Shown piece by piece: positions 1 through 7,785 of a stretch of 64,000 nt of DNA; position 1 is the stretch's first letter; the number at the start of each line of letters is the position of its first letter. The notes under the pieces were generated by a model, which saw nothing but the letters and a program-made list of their open reading frames with translations, did no database searches and had not been told where the DNA came from. Source of the stretch: an uncultured Eubacteriales bacterium (GTDB lineage: Bacteria; Bacillota; Clostridia; Christensenellales; Borkfalkiaceae). Where the stretch lies: NCBI GenBank assembly GCA_900543915.1, contig UQTB01000003.1, positions 62,001 to 126,000 on the forward strand, written 5' to 3'. The position numbers and the translations under genes are program-made.

Positions 1-2
1 AG

Positions 3-1415
3 GAGCTTCAGGATCTCGGTTATGACGTCCCAAAACTCATGTTCATGACCAATACGGATACGGTCGCCCGCACAGAAGAGATTTACAGAAACTATTACCG
101 GGACGGGACGTACGATTCCCTTTGGTTCAGAGGGAACGGAGAAAAGCCGTGGATTCTCTCGCATGCGAATCAGCTTGGCGGACTGGACAGTGAAATCAGC
201 TCCTATTTTTATTTCAAGAGAGCGCAGTGGCCAAATGCGGCGACGAATACCAATAACTTCCCCTGGATGAGCTGGTCCTATCCGCAGGAGACGTATCAGG
301 ACAGCCAGGTCGGCAAGATTATGAGCGTTTCCGTCGCAGAACACGTGGGGATATCGGGCAATCAGGCGGTCAGGGCAGATTTTTCGGATTCGGGCCTCTG
401 CGCGCCCTATAACTTCGATACGCTCTCCGAGACTGCAATTTCCGTGCTGACCAATCTGGGCGCCAAGCGGAATATGTCTGCAAAGGAATATGCGAATCTC
501 GTCTATAACGCCAATTGGGGCAGAGGATTCTCGCATGAGGATAACGTCAACGATCCGGACCGCGTCAACGAAAACATCAACTTTGAAGAGCAGTGGGCAA
601 CCGCGTTGGACGAAAGCAGGGATATCACGCTCGTATTCGTCACCGGCTGGAACGAATGGACGGCGCAGAAGCAGTCCGACTCTGCAATTTTCGGCGGAGA
701 ATACGGCCATTACGTGGATCTTTTTAACCGCGAGTTCTCCCGCGACGCGGAGATGATGGAGGGCGGCTATCTGGATAACTGCTATCTGCAGCTTGTCCGT
801 AACATCCGCCTGTTTAAAGAGACCGAAAAGGCAGCTGTGTTCGCGCGTTCGGCGGGGTTCGATCCCTATGACCTCGCGCAGTGGAGCGCAATCACGGCCG
901 TGTATAAGGATCTGACGACGGATACCGAGCCCAGAAACGCGATGAGCGCGGCGATGGAGAAGCTGACCAACGACACCGGCAGAAACGACATCAGCGAAGT
1001 ACGCGTCGCGTCGGATGATGAAAACGTCTATTTCCTGATTCAGACGGTTGCGGATATCACGGAAAAAGAAGCCGACGATGCGCATTGGATGAATCTGTAT
1101 ATCGGCGTCGACGGAAAAGAGGGCGGATGGAACGGCCTGCATTACGTGGTGAACCGTTCGCTTTCCGGCACGGAAGCCTCTCTGTCCCGCATAGAAGACG
1201 GAAGCTATACCGATGTCGCCAAGGCAAAAACAGAAGTCAGCGGCAATCTGATGCTGGTTACGGTGAAAAAGAGCGACCTGGGGATTACGGGAGCTTGTTC
1301 GCTGCAATTCAAAGTGTGCGATAACTTGCAAAAGGACTTCGATATCACCGATCTCTACGTAAACGGCGACTGTGCGCCGCTCGGAAGAATCAACTACGTT
1401 TATTCGGCGGAATAA
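3..1415 (+). CDS. Glycoside-hydrolase-like protein with C-terminal CBM9-like domain (5' end cut off)
   Basis: The reading frame is open through the left edge of the window, so only the last 470 residues are visible and the true start lies outside. The middle contains a Trp-Asn-Glu-Trp motif (nt 648-659) after a hydrophobic beta strand, which resembles the WNEW/WNEWxE active-site segment of GH71/GH99-like (WbsX-type) TIM-barrel enzymes. The last ~150 residues (from about nt 950) look like a family 9 carbohydrate-binding (DOMON-like) domain, with alternating strands and Trp/Tyr-rich turns. This suggests an extracellular polysaccharide-active enzyme. Family assignment is by motif only; the substrate cannot be told. 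A strong intrinsic terminator follows directly. Confidence 0.55.
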   Translation, partial: ELQDLGYDVPKLMFMTNTDTVARTEEIYRNYYRDGTYDSLWFRGNGEKPWILSHANQLGGLDSEISSYFYFKRAQWPNAATNTNNFPWMSWSYPQETYQDSQVGKIMSVSVAEHVGISGNQAVRADFSDSGLCAPYNFDTLSETAISVLTNLGAKRNMSAKEYANLVYNANWGRGFSHEDNVNDPDRVNENINFEEQWATALDESRDITLVFVTGWNEWTAQKQSDSAIFGGEYGHYVDLFNREFSRDAEMMEGGYLDNCYLQLVRNIRLFKETEKAAVFARSAGFDPYDLAQWSAITAVYKDLTTDTEPRNAMSAAMEKLTNDTGRNDISEVRVASDDENVYFLIQTVADITEKEADDAHWMNLYIGVDGKEGGWNGLHYVVNRSLSGTEASLSRIEDGSYTDVAKAKTEVSGNLMLVTVKKSDLGITGACSLQFKVCDNLQKDFDITDLYVNGDCAPLGRINYVYSAE

Positions 1416-1431
1416 AAGATGATTGGCAAAT

Positions 1432-1478
1432 AAAAAAGAAAGAGGCTGCTGTATCATAATAGCCTCTTTCTTTTTTTG
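1432..1478 (+). terminator. Intrinsic terminator after the glycoside-hydrolase-like gene
   Basis: Arms AAGAAAGAGGCT (1436-1447) and AGCCTCTTTCTT (1461-1472) are exact complements around a 13-nt loop and run into a T tract. Confidence 0.9.
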
Positions 1479-1665
1479 TTCTGACTGGTTAAAAGAAGAC
1501 GGCGGTTCAGCTTGCTCTGCATTTTCTTCCGTTCCCCAAGGGGATATTATAAATAATTGCTATTATATATTATTGTTTAAAATAGAATCGGCAGCCCGCA
1601 CGGCGGTAAGATTGCGCGGTTCGACAAATAAAAGAGATTTGTCATATTTTTTCATGACAAACAAA

Positions 1666-1694
1666 TTGACAAAATCGATATTTGCGGGTACAAT
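1666..1694 (+). promoter_or_regulatory. Sigma-A promoter of the MMPL transporter gene
   Basis: TTGACA (1666-1671), 17-bp spacer, TACAAT (1689-1694). The start codon is 25 nt downstream with a GGGAG ribosome binding site at 1706-1710. The stretch 1479-1665 before it holds no supportable gene. Confidence 0.85.
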
Positions 1695-1719
1695 GAAAGA
1701 ACAGTGGGAGAAATAAAAT

Positions 1720-4026
1720 ATGTTGAAATTCAGTCGGTTTATCGTAAAGTACCGCTATTGGTTCATGGGAGTATTCCTGGCGCTCTTTGTCGGCGGGCTT
1801 TTTTGCATGGGGTTGGTCAAAGTCAACTATGATTTTACCGAATATCTGCCGCCGGACAGCGAGACGCGGATTTCCCTCGACCTCATGGAGGATACGTTCG
1901 GAGATATCGGAACCGTTCAGATCATGGCGAAAAACGTCACCGAGCAGGAGGCGGCGCAGATTTACGCCCTGATCTCCGGTACGGAAAATGTCCGCGGCGT
2001 GAATTTTGACGCGGCGGATCCCGATTATTATCAGGGCGGAAACGCGCTGTATCAGGTGTTCTTCAATACGGGGAACGCCTCTCAGGAGACGGTCGATACC
2101 GTCGCGGTTCTGCGGGAATCGCTCGGCGCGTACGAGCTGGCGGTGAACGGCGCCGCTCTGGATACCATGTATATCCAGGAGGCGATCGCAGGGGAGATGC
2201 CCATGATTCTGGGGATCGCCTTTGCCATCGTGCTGGTGATTCTCCTTTTAACCTCAAACAGCTGGTTTGAGCCGGTGATTTTTCTGCTGACCGTGCTGGT
2301 GGCGATCGTCCTCAATATGGGCACGAACTTCTTGCTGGGCACGATTTCCTTTATCAGTCATACCATCTGCGCGATTCTGCAGCTTGCGCTCGCGATGGAT
2401 TATTCCATCATTCTGCTGCACCGTTACAGCGAGGAGTGCGAGCGCTGTGAAGACCGCAGAGAGGCGATGGCTGCCGCGCTGTCCTCGTCCATCGTCGCGG
2501 TCTCTTCCTCCAGCCTGACCACGATCGCCGGGCTCCTGTCGCTCGTATTCATGCAGTTTACCATCGGCTTCGATATCGGCGTGGTGCTGGCGAAAGGAAT
2601 CGTCATGAGCATGCTCAGCGTGTTTTTCCTGATGCCCTCGCTGATTCTGATCTTTTCCCGCGCGGTCGAAAAGACCCGCCACAAAAATCTTCTTCCCCGC
2701 CTCAATAAGCTCTCCGGGTTTTCTTTCCGCGCGCGCCATGTCGTGCCTGTGCTGATGGCGGCGGTCTTCATCGTCGCGGCGGTGCTGCAGACGAATACGA
2801 TCTACACCTATTCGGTGGAAGCAACCAAAGATAAGTCCGATCCCGTCTACGCGGAGAATCAGGAGATCGTGGAGGCGTTCGGCGAACAGAACAACCTCGT
2901 GATTTTATATTCGCCGGATACTTCCCTCCTCGCGGAGGAAAATATCCGCATCGGAAACGCTCTGATCGATTCGATCGAGAGCATCACGGTGGACGGCAAT
3001 TCCGTCGTCAAGAGCGCGACGGGCGTCTCTGTGATAGACGTCAAGCCGATGCTCGCTTCCTACGGCTCGGAGGCGGAATTGCGGCCTCTGCTGAAGACGC
3101 TGGGGCTGGATTACGATGCCGAACACGTCTATCTCGACGAATTCTATTTCAATCTGATGGATGCGCTGCAGGGGCTGGAGTCCTTCGGCATGACGGACAA
3201 TGCGCTTTACATTCAGCTGAACGCCGTGCGCGCGATGCTCGAAAAGAACGATCAGTTCGGGCTGCTTTACCGGGAAGGCGTCATGCGCGTTCTGTTCTCC
3301 ATCGATCTGCCGACGGCCTCGGAGGAGGCGTTCGTCTTCGTCGAGCGGCTGCGGGAAACCATGCGCGAAGATTTTTCGGATCTGGACTGTTACGTGCTGG
3401 GCGACAGCGTCAGCACCTACGATATCCGCGAGACGTTTAAGGGAGATCTGAGAAATATCACCCTGGTATCCGTCCTTTCAATCCTCATAATCGTGCTTCT
3501 GGCGTTCCGCTCGATCGCCGTCCCCGTTCTCCTGGTCGCGGTGATCCAGGGCTCGATCTGGATCAATATGGCGATCAGCGCCGTGGCGGGAGAGGGAATC
3601 TTCTTCGTCGGCTATCTCATTCTTATCTGTATTCAGATGGGCGCCACCATCGACTACGGCATCGTGCTGACCAACCGCTACATGGAGCGGCGCATAACCG
3701 CGGGGCGGCGGGACAGCCTCATATTCGCAATGAACGCGGCGTTCCCCACGATCATTACGTCGGGCGGCATCTTTATCGTCGCCGGCTTTCTGATCGGCGG
3801 GATCTCCAGCGTTCCCATCATTTCCACCATCGGCATGCTGCTGGGAAGAGGGGCGGTCATCTCCGTCGCGCTCGTGCTCTTTCTCTTGCCCGAACTGCTG
3901 GTTCTGTTCGACCGGGCGGTGGAGAAGACGACCTTGAAATGTCATTTTTACCGCGAAGAGCGGAGCGCTGTGCCCGCGCTTGCGGCCGGAATTTCTGAAC
4001 AGGAGGAAAAACATGAAGATCAATGA
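1720..4026 (+). CDS. MMPL/RND-family membrane transporter
   Basis: A 768-residue protein with the duplicated RND/MMPL layout: one N-terminal membrane helix, a large extracytoplasmic loop (about residues 35-150), a block of five or six helices, a second helix and loop (about 345-570), and a second helix block. Each half carries the hallmark Asp-Tyr pair in a membrane helix (MDYS near residue 226, IDYG near residue 644), which in this family carries the proton for drug or lipid export. Expected role is proton-driven export of lipids or hydrophobic compounds across the cytoplasmic membrane; the substrate is unknown. It has its own promoter, and its last codons overlap the ribosome binding site and start of the following esterase gene, so the two are translationally coupled. 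Confidence 0.85.
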   Translation: MLKFSRFIVKYRYWFMGVFLALFVGGLFCMGLVKVNYDFTEYLPPDSETRISLDLMEDTFGDIGTVQIMAKNVTEQEAAQIYALISGTENVRGVNFDAADPDYYQGGNALYQVFFNTGNASQETVDTVAVLRESLGAYELAVNGAALDTMYIQEAIAGEMPMILGIAFAIVLVILLLTSNSWFEPVIFLLTVLVAIVLNMGTNFLLGTISFISHTICAILQLALAMDYSIILLHRYSEECERCEDRREAMAAALSSSIVAVSSSSLTTIAGLLSLVFMQFTIGFDIGVVLAKGIVMSMLSVFFLMPSLILIFSRAVEKTRHKNLLPRLNKLSGFSFRARHVVPVLMAAVFIVAAVLQTNTIYTYSVEATKDKSDPVYAENQEIVEAFGEQNNLVILYSPDTSLLAEENIRIGNALIDSIESITVDGNSVVKSATGVSVIDVKPMLASYGSEAELRPLLKTLGLDYDAEHVYLDEFYFNLMDALQGLESFGMTDNALYIQLNAVRAMLEKNDQFGLLYREGVMRVLFSIDLPTASEEAFVFVERLRETMREDFSDLDCYVLGDSVSTYDIRETFKGDLRNITLVSVLSILIIVLLAFRSIAVPVLLVAVIQGSIWINMAISAVAGEGIFFVGYLILICIQMGATIDYGIVLTNRYMERRITAGRRDSLIFAMNAAFPTIITSGGIFIVAGFLIGGISSVPIISTIGMLLGRGAVISVALVLFLLPELLVLFDRAVEKTTLKCHFYREERSAVPALAAGISEQEEKHEDQ

Positions 4027-5125
4027 ACTCCCCGCGCGGTTCGACGCGCAAAGGCATCTGCAGCCCCTCTGGCGGACGGAGGCTGTCTACGACGAGACCG
4101 CCCTCATCGTCGGGGAAACGGGCGAATGCACGCTTGCGTTCCTCCCGAGCGGCGGGCTGACGGTGCGCAGCTATACGCTGGACCGGATTTTTCGGGAGGG
4201 GGTTGACTTTTCGGTGGAGGGAAAGGTTCTGCGCCGCCTGGCGGGCGGCTCGCTCCCGTACTTTCAGACGGAGGAATATTTCCGCCGGGAACCCGACTCC
4301 GTTCCGATCGGCGTGAATCGCGCGTTTTCAGAGATACCCTTGGAGGGGCAGCGCTTTTTGGCCTATGGGGAACGGGATACGTTTACTTCCCGCGAGATCG
4401 CGGTGAGCTACGAGGCGGCGGAAAACGATTTCGGCTTCCTGCCGCAGCGGGAGAAAGCGCTGGAGCCCCTCGTAAAACGCCTGAAAGCGCAGGGCGGGGG
4501 ATCCGTGCTGTTTTACGGGGATTCCATCACCGTCGGCTGTAATGCCAGCGCGACCGAATACGGAGGCAACCTGCCGCCGTACACTCCTTCCTGGGCAGAA
4601 TTGACGGGTACGTATCTGGAAAAAACGTGCGGCGTGCCGCTGAAAACGGTCAATCGCGCCGTGGGCGGCTGGCGCGCGGCAGACGGGATCCGGGAGATGG
4701 AGAGCCGCATGCTTTCCGCCCCGTACGACCTGATGGTGCTGGCGTACGGCATGAACGACGGCCCCACCGCGCCCGCGGTCTTCGCGCAGGAAATCCGCAC
4801 GCTGGCAGAGGCGTTTTTATCGCGCAATCCGGAGGGATATATCCTTCTCGTCTCCACCATGCTGCCCAACCGCCAGAGCGACTGGAGGCTCAGCCATGCC
4901 GCGCAGGAGGGACTGCTGGAAGAGGTAGCGCATGCGCTGCCCCGCACGGGGCTGGCGCGCGTCAGTTCGGCGTTTCGCGCGCTGGAAGAGACGGGCAAGC
5001 GCACGCGCGATTTTCTCGCGAACAACATCAATCATCCCAACGACTTCGGCGTGCGCCTTTATGCGGAAGTAATTTTGACGGCGCTGCTCGGGGAAGGGGA
5101 ATTTCTCGCGGCGCTGAACGGATAA
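4013..5125 (+). CDS. SGNH/GDSL-family hydrolase with N-terminal beta domain
   Basis: A 370-residue protein. Residues 1 to about 155 form a beta-rich domain; the SGNH esterase domain follows. Block I is GDSIT at about residue 170 with the nucleophile Ser; a GGW segment, a YGMND (block III-like Asn) and a C-terminal NINHPND (block V His) are also visible. The position three residues before the His, usually Asp, is Asn, as in esterases that use a Ser-His dyad. The jelly-roll-plus-SGNH arrangement resembles carbohydrate esterase family 2, so deacetylation of sugars is possible. ATG 4013 was chosen because AGGAGG sits at 4001-4006; it overlaps the MMPL gene by 14 nt. No signal peptide is seen. Confidence 0.8.
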   Translation: MKINELPARFDAQRHLQPLWRTEAVYDETALIVGETGECTLAFLPSGGLTVRSYTLDRIFREGVDFSVEGKVLRRLAGGSLPYFQTEEYFRREPDSVPIGVNRAFSEIPLEGQRFLAYGERDTFTSREIAVSYEAAENDFGFLPQREKALEPLVKRLKAQGGGSVLFYGDSITVGCNASATEYGGNLPPYTPSWAELTGTYLEKTCGVPLKTVNRAVGGWRAADGIREMESRMLSAPYDLMVLAYGMNDGPTAPAVFAQEIRTLAEAFLSRNPEGYILLVSTMLPNRQSDWRLSHAAQEGLLEEVAHALPRTGLARVSSAFRALEETGKRTRDFLANNINHPNDFGVRLYAEVILTALLGEGEFLAALNG

Positions 5126-5130
5126 AATCC

Positions 5131-5159
5131 TTGACTTTTTCCGCGATATCGGATAGACT
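5131..5159 (+). promoter_or_regulatory. Sigma-A promoter of ppa
   Basis: TTGACT (5131-5136), 17-bp spacer, TAGACT (5154-5159). The predicted transcript would have a leader of only about 15 nt that consists almost entirely of the ribosome binding site. Confidence 0.75.
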
Positions 5160-5180
5160 GAAAAAAAAGGAGATTTTGAC

Positions 5181-5720
5181 ATGAACGTCTGGCATGACAT
5201 CGATGCGCGCCGGATCACCCCCGAGCGCTTCATCGCCGTCGTGGAGATCACGAAGGGCGGCAAGCAGAAATATGAGATGGATAAGGAGACGGGGCTTCTG
5301 CGGCTGGACCGCATTCTCTATACTTCCACGCACTATCCCGCCAATTACGGATTCATTCCCCGCACGTATGCGGACGACGGCGACCCGCTGGACGTCTTGA
5401 TTCTCTGTTCGGAGAGCTTAAATCCCATGTGTCTGGTGGAATGCTATCCCATCGGCGTCATCACCATGAGCGACAACGGAAAACCGGATGAGAAGATCAT
5501 CGCCATTCCCTTTACCGACCCCAACTACAACTGCTACCGCTCCCTCACCGACCTTCCCCGGCACATTTTTGACGAAATGAAGCACTTTTTCTCCGTTTAC
5601 AAGCAGCTGGAGAACAAGGATACCGCGGTCGACCAGGTGTTCGCAAAGGAAGAGGCGCTCGCCGTCATCGCGAAGGCGATCGCGCAGTACGAGGAGCAGA
5701 AAGAAATTCTCAAAAAATAG
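5181..5720 (+). CDS. ppa: Inorganic pyrophosphatase, family I
   Basis: A 179-residue soluble enzyme that hydrolyses pyrophosphate and so drives nucleotide polymerisation and activation reactions. The family I signature with clustered acidic metal ligands is present (DDGDPLD, about residues 66-72), preceded by the HYPANYGFIPRT segment. Length matches bacterial family I enzymes. It is a single gene with its own promoter and a GGAG ribosome binding site a few bases before ATG 5181. Note that many Firmicutes use the unrelated family II enzyme instead. Confidence 0.95.
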   Translation: MNVWHDIDARRITPERFIAVVEITKGGKQKYEMDKETGLLRLDRILYTSTHYPANYGFIPRTYADDGDPLDVLILCSESLNPMCLVECYPIGVITMSDNGKPDEKIIAIPFTDPNYNCYRSLTDLPRHIFDEMKHFFSVYKQLENKDTAVDQVFAKEEALAVIAKAIAQYEEQKEILKK

Positions 5721-5733
5721 AAAAACGGCGTTT

Positions 5734-5780
5734 AAAACCTCCTGAAACGGGTAAAATCCCGTCAGACAGGAGGTTTTTTT
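5734..5780 (+). terminator. Two-tier terminator-like hairpin that contains the next gene's ribosome binding site
   Basis: Outer arms AAAACCTCCTG (5734-5744) and CAGGAGGTTTT (5767-5777) are complementary; an inner stem ACGGG/CCCGT (5747-5751/5758-5762) caps it. The 3' arm holds AGGAGG and continues into seven T directly followed by ATG 5781. It therefore looks like an intrinsic terminator for ppa and at the same time hides the ribosome binding site of the following gene. Confidence 0.8.
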
Positions 5781-5969
5781 ATGGCTAACAACAAATTGAC
5801 CGCAAAAGAAGTCACGCTCATTTCCGATCTGCTGAAGTACGAAGAGAGCGCGTGCAAAAAGGCGAGGCTGTACTCCAGAACACTGACCGACCCGGTCATT
5901 TCGGAGACGTTCGGCAAGATTGCCGATCATCATGAAAAGCGCTTTGAGGCGCTGCTCAATCTGCTGTAA
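5781..5969 (+). CDS. Small ferritin-like/CotF-like protein
   Basis: A 62-residue all-helical protein (two helices) with the pattern of the small spore-coat-associated ferritin-like proteins of Clostridia: a conserved Glu in the first helix (LKYEES) and a HHEKRFEALLNLL end. Its start codon follows AGGAGG by seven T. The stop is 13 nt before the next gene, which encodes a related CotF-domain protein, so the two form an operon. Function is not established; family members are linked to spore coats but also occur in non-sporulating bacteria. Whether this organism sporulates cannot be judged from the window. Confidence 0.65.
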   Translation: MANNKLTAKEVTLISDLLKYEESACKKARLYSRTLTDPVISETFGKIADHHEKRFEALLNLL

Positions 5970-5982
5970 GGAGGAAAAAAGA

Positions 5983-6267
5983 ATGCAGTCGAAGCAACAG
6001 ATTCAGTTGAACGAAAAAGACAGCTTGCAGGATATGCTGAACCTTGAGAAAGAGATCGTCAAGCTGTATTCCACCGCGCTGACGGAGGGGAACGGCTCCA
6101 AATTCCGCACGATGGTGAAAAATCACCTGGTGGACTCCGCAAACGACCAGTTTGAGGTCTTCACGCAGATGGCGGAAAACAACTATTATGAAGTAAAACC
6201 CGCGGATAAAGCGGTGATCGACGAACAGAAAGCGAACTTCAAGCAGGTTCTCGCGCAGCTTTCCTGA
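5983..6267 (+). CDS. CotF-domain (spore-coat-like) protein
   Basis: A 94-residue helical protein with the ferritin-like CotF pattern (LNLEKEIVKLYSTALTE, a later helix around FEVFTQMAENNYYEVKPA). ATG 5983 follows GGAGG at 5970-5974; an upstream in-frame ATG at 5920 lies inside the preceding gene and has no such signal. It forms a two-gene unit with the 62-residue protein before it and is closed by a strong terminator. In the family, two stacked helical hairpins bundle like ferritin, without an obvious metal site here. Role unknown. Confidence 0.7.
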   Translation: MQSKQQIQLNEKDSLQDMLNLEKEIVKLYSTALTEGNGSKFRTMVKNHLVDSANDQFEVFTQMAENNYYEVKPADKAVIDEQKANFKQVLAQLS

Positions 6268-6302
6268 CGGAACCGTCCTTTCCGCAGAGGCAGAATAATT
6301 AA

Positions 6303-6337
6303 AAAAGGGCGCGGCCGATCGGCCGCGCCCTTTTCTG
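6303..6337 (+). terminator. Strong intrinsic terminator, likely bidirectional
   Basis: AAAAGGGCGCGGCC and GGCCGCGCCCTTTT (6303-6334) are perfect complements around a GATC loop. A second, weaker GCCCT/AGGGC hairpin followed by TTTTCTTT lies at 6394-6429. Nothing else is seen before the queT promoter at 6481. Confidence 0.9.
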
Positions 6338-6480
6338 CGCCCCTCAGCCGCCGCGGGGCGCAGGAGACATTGCCGGGAACAATAAAAAAAATTACGCCCT
6401 ATCCCCCCGGTCGGAGAGGGCTTTTCTTTCATGCGGCATAAAGGTTATGGGCCGTTTTGCGGGCACCCCCTCGAAATCGT

Positions 6481-6509
6481 TTGCAAAACGCCGCGGGACG
6501 TGCTATAAT
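6481..6509 (+). promoter_or_regulatory. Sigma-A promoter of queT
   Basis: TTGCAA (6481-6486), 17-bp spacer, TATAAT (6504-6509). Transcription should begin right at the riboswitch. Confidence 0.85.
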
Positions 6510-6515
6510 GTTCGC

Positions 6516-6555
6516 ACGAAGGTTTTCGGAAAACACTTCGATAAAACAACCGAGG
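6516..6555 (+). ncRNA. preQ1-I riboswitch controlling queT
   Basis: A compact H-type pseudoknot can be drawn by hand. P1 is CGAAG (6517-6521) with CTTCG (6536-6540). The loop segment TCGG (6526-6529) pairs with CCGA (6550-6553) downstream, and the linker 6541-6549 is A-rich. The GG-U-rich 5' side of the loop and the ACAC segment just before the 3' arm of P1 match the class I preQ1 aptamer layout. CGAGG (6551-6555) is the ribosome binding site of queT, so ligand binding would hide it and block translation. Placement before a QueT transporter is the known context of this class. Confidence 0.75.
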
Positions 6556-6564
6556 TAAAATTGA

Positions 6565-7062
6565 ATGAAACATCTGACGACTAAGTTGCTCGCGCGTGCG
6601 GGAATCATCGCCGCGCTCTACGTCGGTCTGACCGTCGTATTCGGGGAATTGGCCTACGGGCCGCTGCAGATCCGCCCTGCGGAGGCGCTCACCGTCCTGC
6701 CCGCATTCTTTCCCGAAGCTGCCGTCGCCCTCTATGTCGGGTGCCTGCTCGCGAATCTGTTTTCGGGGTACGGGCTGCCCGATATTTTATTGGGGCCGAT
6801 CGTGTCGCTCGCAGCCTGCCTGCTGACGCGCCTGATCTATAAAAAGACGGAGAATATCTTTCTGGCGGCGCTCCCGCCCGTGCTTTTGAACGGATTTCTG
6901 ATCCCGCTCATCTTCATGATGACGGGGACGCCCTGGTCGGAATACTGGGTCTGCGCGGGGTCCCTTCTTTTGACGGAAGCCGTATTCATCTATACCATCG
7001 GCGTGGGCGTATATTATTCGCTGAAGCGCCTGCGGCAGAGGGAAATCGCCTTTTTGCAGTAA
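6565..7062 (+). CDS. queT: QueT-type queuosine-precursor ECF transporter S component
   Basis: A 165-residue integral membrane protein with about five helices and the family features near the N terminus: ALYVGLTVVFG followed by YGPLQIRPAEAL, the conserved substrate-binding loop of QueT (DUF988). It is the substrate-binding S component that takes up preQ1 or a related precursor for queuosine synthesis in tRNA, working with a shared energising module not encoded here. A preQ1-I riboswitch in the leader supports the assignment. A bidirectional terminator overlaps its stop codon. Confidence 0.9.
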   Translation: MKHLTTKLLARAGIIAALYVGLTVVFGELAYGPLQIRPAEALTVLPAFFPEAAVALYVGCLLANLFSGYGLPDILLGPIVSLAACLLTRLIYKKTENIFLAALPPVLLNGFLIPLIFMMTGTPWSEYWVCAGSLLLTEAVFIYTIGVGVYYSLKRLRQREIAFLQ

Positions 7063-7088
7063 AAAAAGCGGCATAAGCCGCTTTTTTG
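7062..7088. terminator. Bidirectional terminator between queT and the DUF378 gene
   Basis: AAAAAAGCGGC and GCCGCTTTTTT flank an ATAA loop; A and T runs on both sides let it serve the converging genes on both strands. Confidence 0.9.
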
Positions 7089-7110
7089 TTTTGGGATCGA
7101 TCGGTTAACG

Positions 7111-7326
7111 TCACGCCATCTTCGCGAAGGGATTGTAGACAGCCCAGGTGAAAATCAGCCAGAGGGCGGAGATCCCGACCAAAGAATAGATGATGCGGGA
7201 AACGACCGCCCCCGCGCCTTCACCGAAGATGAACGCCACGAGGTTGAAATCGAACAATCCCACCAGAAGCCATACGATCGCGCCGATCAGGACGAGCACG
7301 TAGGCGATAATCGTCGTTACTTTCAT
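7111..7326 (-). CDS. DUF378 family small membrane protein
   Basis: A 71-residue protein with two membrane helices (residues about 5-30 and 42-65) separated by a short Gly-rich loop (FGEGAGAVVSRIIY), the pattern of DUF378. AGGGAGG sits just before the start codon on the minus strand. The family is widespread in Firmicutes and has no known function. It faces queT across a shared terminator and seems to be a single gene. Confidence 0.8.
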   Translation of the reverse strand: MKVTTIIAYVLVLIGAIVWLLVGLFDFNLVAFIFGEGAGAVVSRIIYSLVGISALWLIFTWAVYNPFAKMA

Positions 7327-7385
7327 AATAATCCTCCCTAAGGGGGAGTATGTGCGTTTTTTGCGGTTTTATCCGCGGCGGGTAT

Positions 7386-7643
7386 TTATTCGATGTTTTC
7401 CAGCACCAGCTCGTCGTAATCGATGCTCTCCACGAAATCGTCTTTCCGGAATTTCACGATGCGGTACTTTGCGTAATGAAAGAGGTGAATTTTCATCAGC
7501 ACGGGCGTGGGACTGTCCAGATGATAGCAGATATCGGTGAGATAGTCGAAAAAGTCGGCGTAGCGCACTGCGCCCTCCCGTTCAAAGACGTACGCGCGTT
7601 TGATCTTTTTGTTTTCCATTGCCTTTGCCCAGATTTTCACCAT
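7386..7643 (-). CDS. Conserved hypothetical protein (85 aa)
   Basis: An 85-residue, charged, soluble protein rich in aromatic residues (ADFFDYLTDICYHLDSPTP, then HLFHYAKYR). I do not recognise a named domain. The start at 7643 was preferred over the upstream Met at 7703 because AGGTGA lies about 8 nt before it and the upstream extension overlaps the AT-rich region of the divergent Lrp promoter. Two-domain mixed alpha/beta composition and a His/Asp/Lys pattern look like a genuine coding region rather than a shadow frame. Confidence 0.65.
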   Translation of the reverse strand: MVKIWAKAMENKKIKRAYVFEREGAVRYADFFDYLTDICYHLDSPTPVLMKIHLFHYAKYRIVKFRKDDFVESIDYDELVLENIE

Positions 7644-7703
7644 AGTCGTCACCTGCCGTTTTTGATTGAATATAATCATAACACAATCCCGTTGAAAAAT
7701 CAA

Positions 7704-7760
7704 TTGACATTTCGCCCCGAAAAAAATATAATGGTAAAAATATCATTCTGCCGACAGAAT
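7704..7760 (+). promoter_or_regulatory. Promoter and inverted repeat ahead of the Lrp-type regulator
   Basis: TTGACA (7704-7709), 17-bp spacer, TATAAT (7727-7732). An inverted repeat ATTCTG-CCGA-CAGAAT (7745-7760) covers the first transcribed bases, 26 bp before the start codon, and could be an operator for autoregulation. Confidence 0.75.
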
Positions 7761-7785
7761 GCGGGGCGGAAAAAGGGGTGCGGTT

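Noticed and set aside
2254..2739. Long open frame on the minus strand inside the MMPL gene
   Set aside because: High GC leaves many antisense frames open. The plus-strand product has clear family motifs; the antisense product has none and no ribosome binding site.
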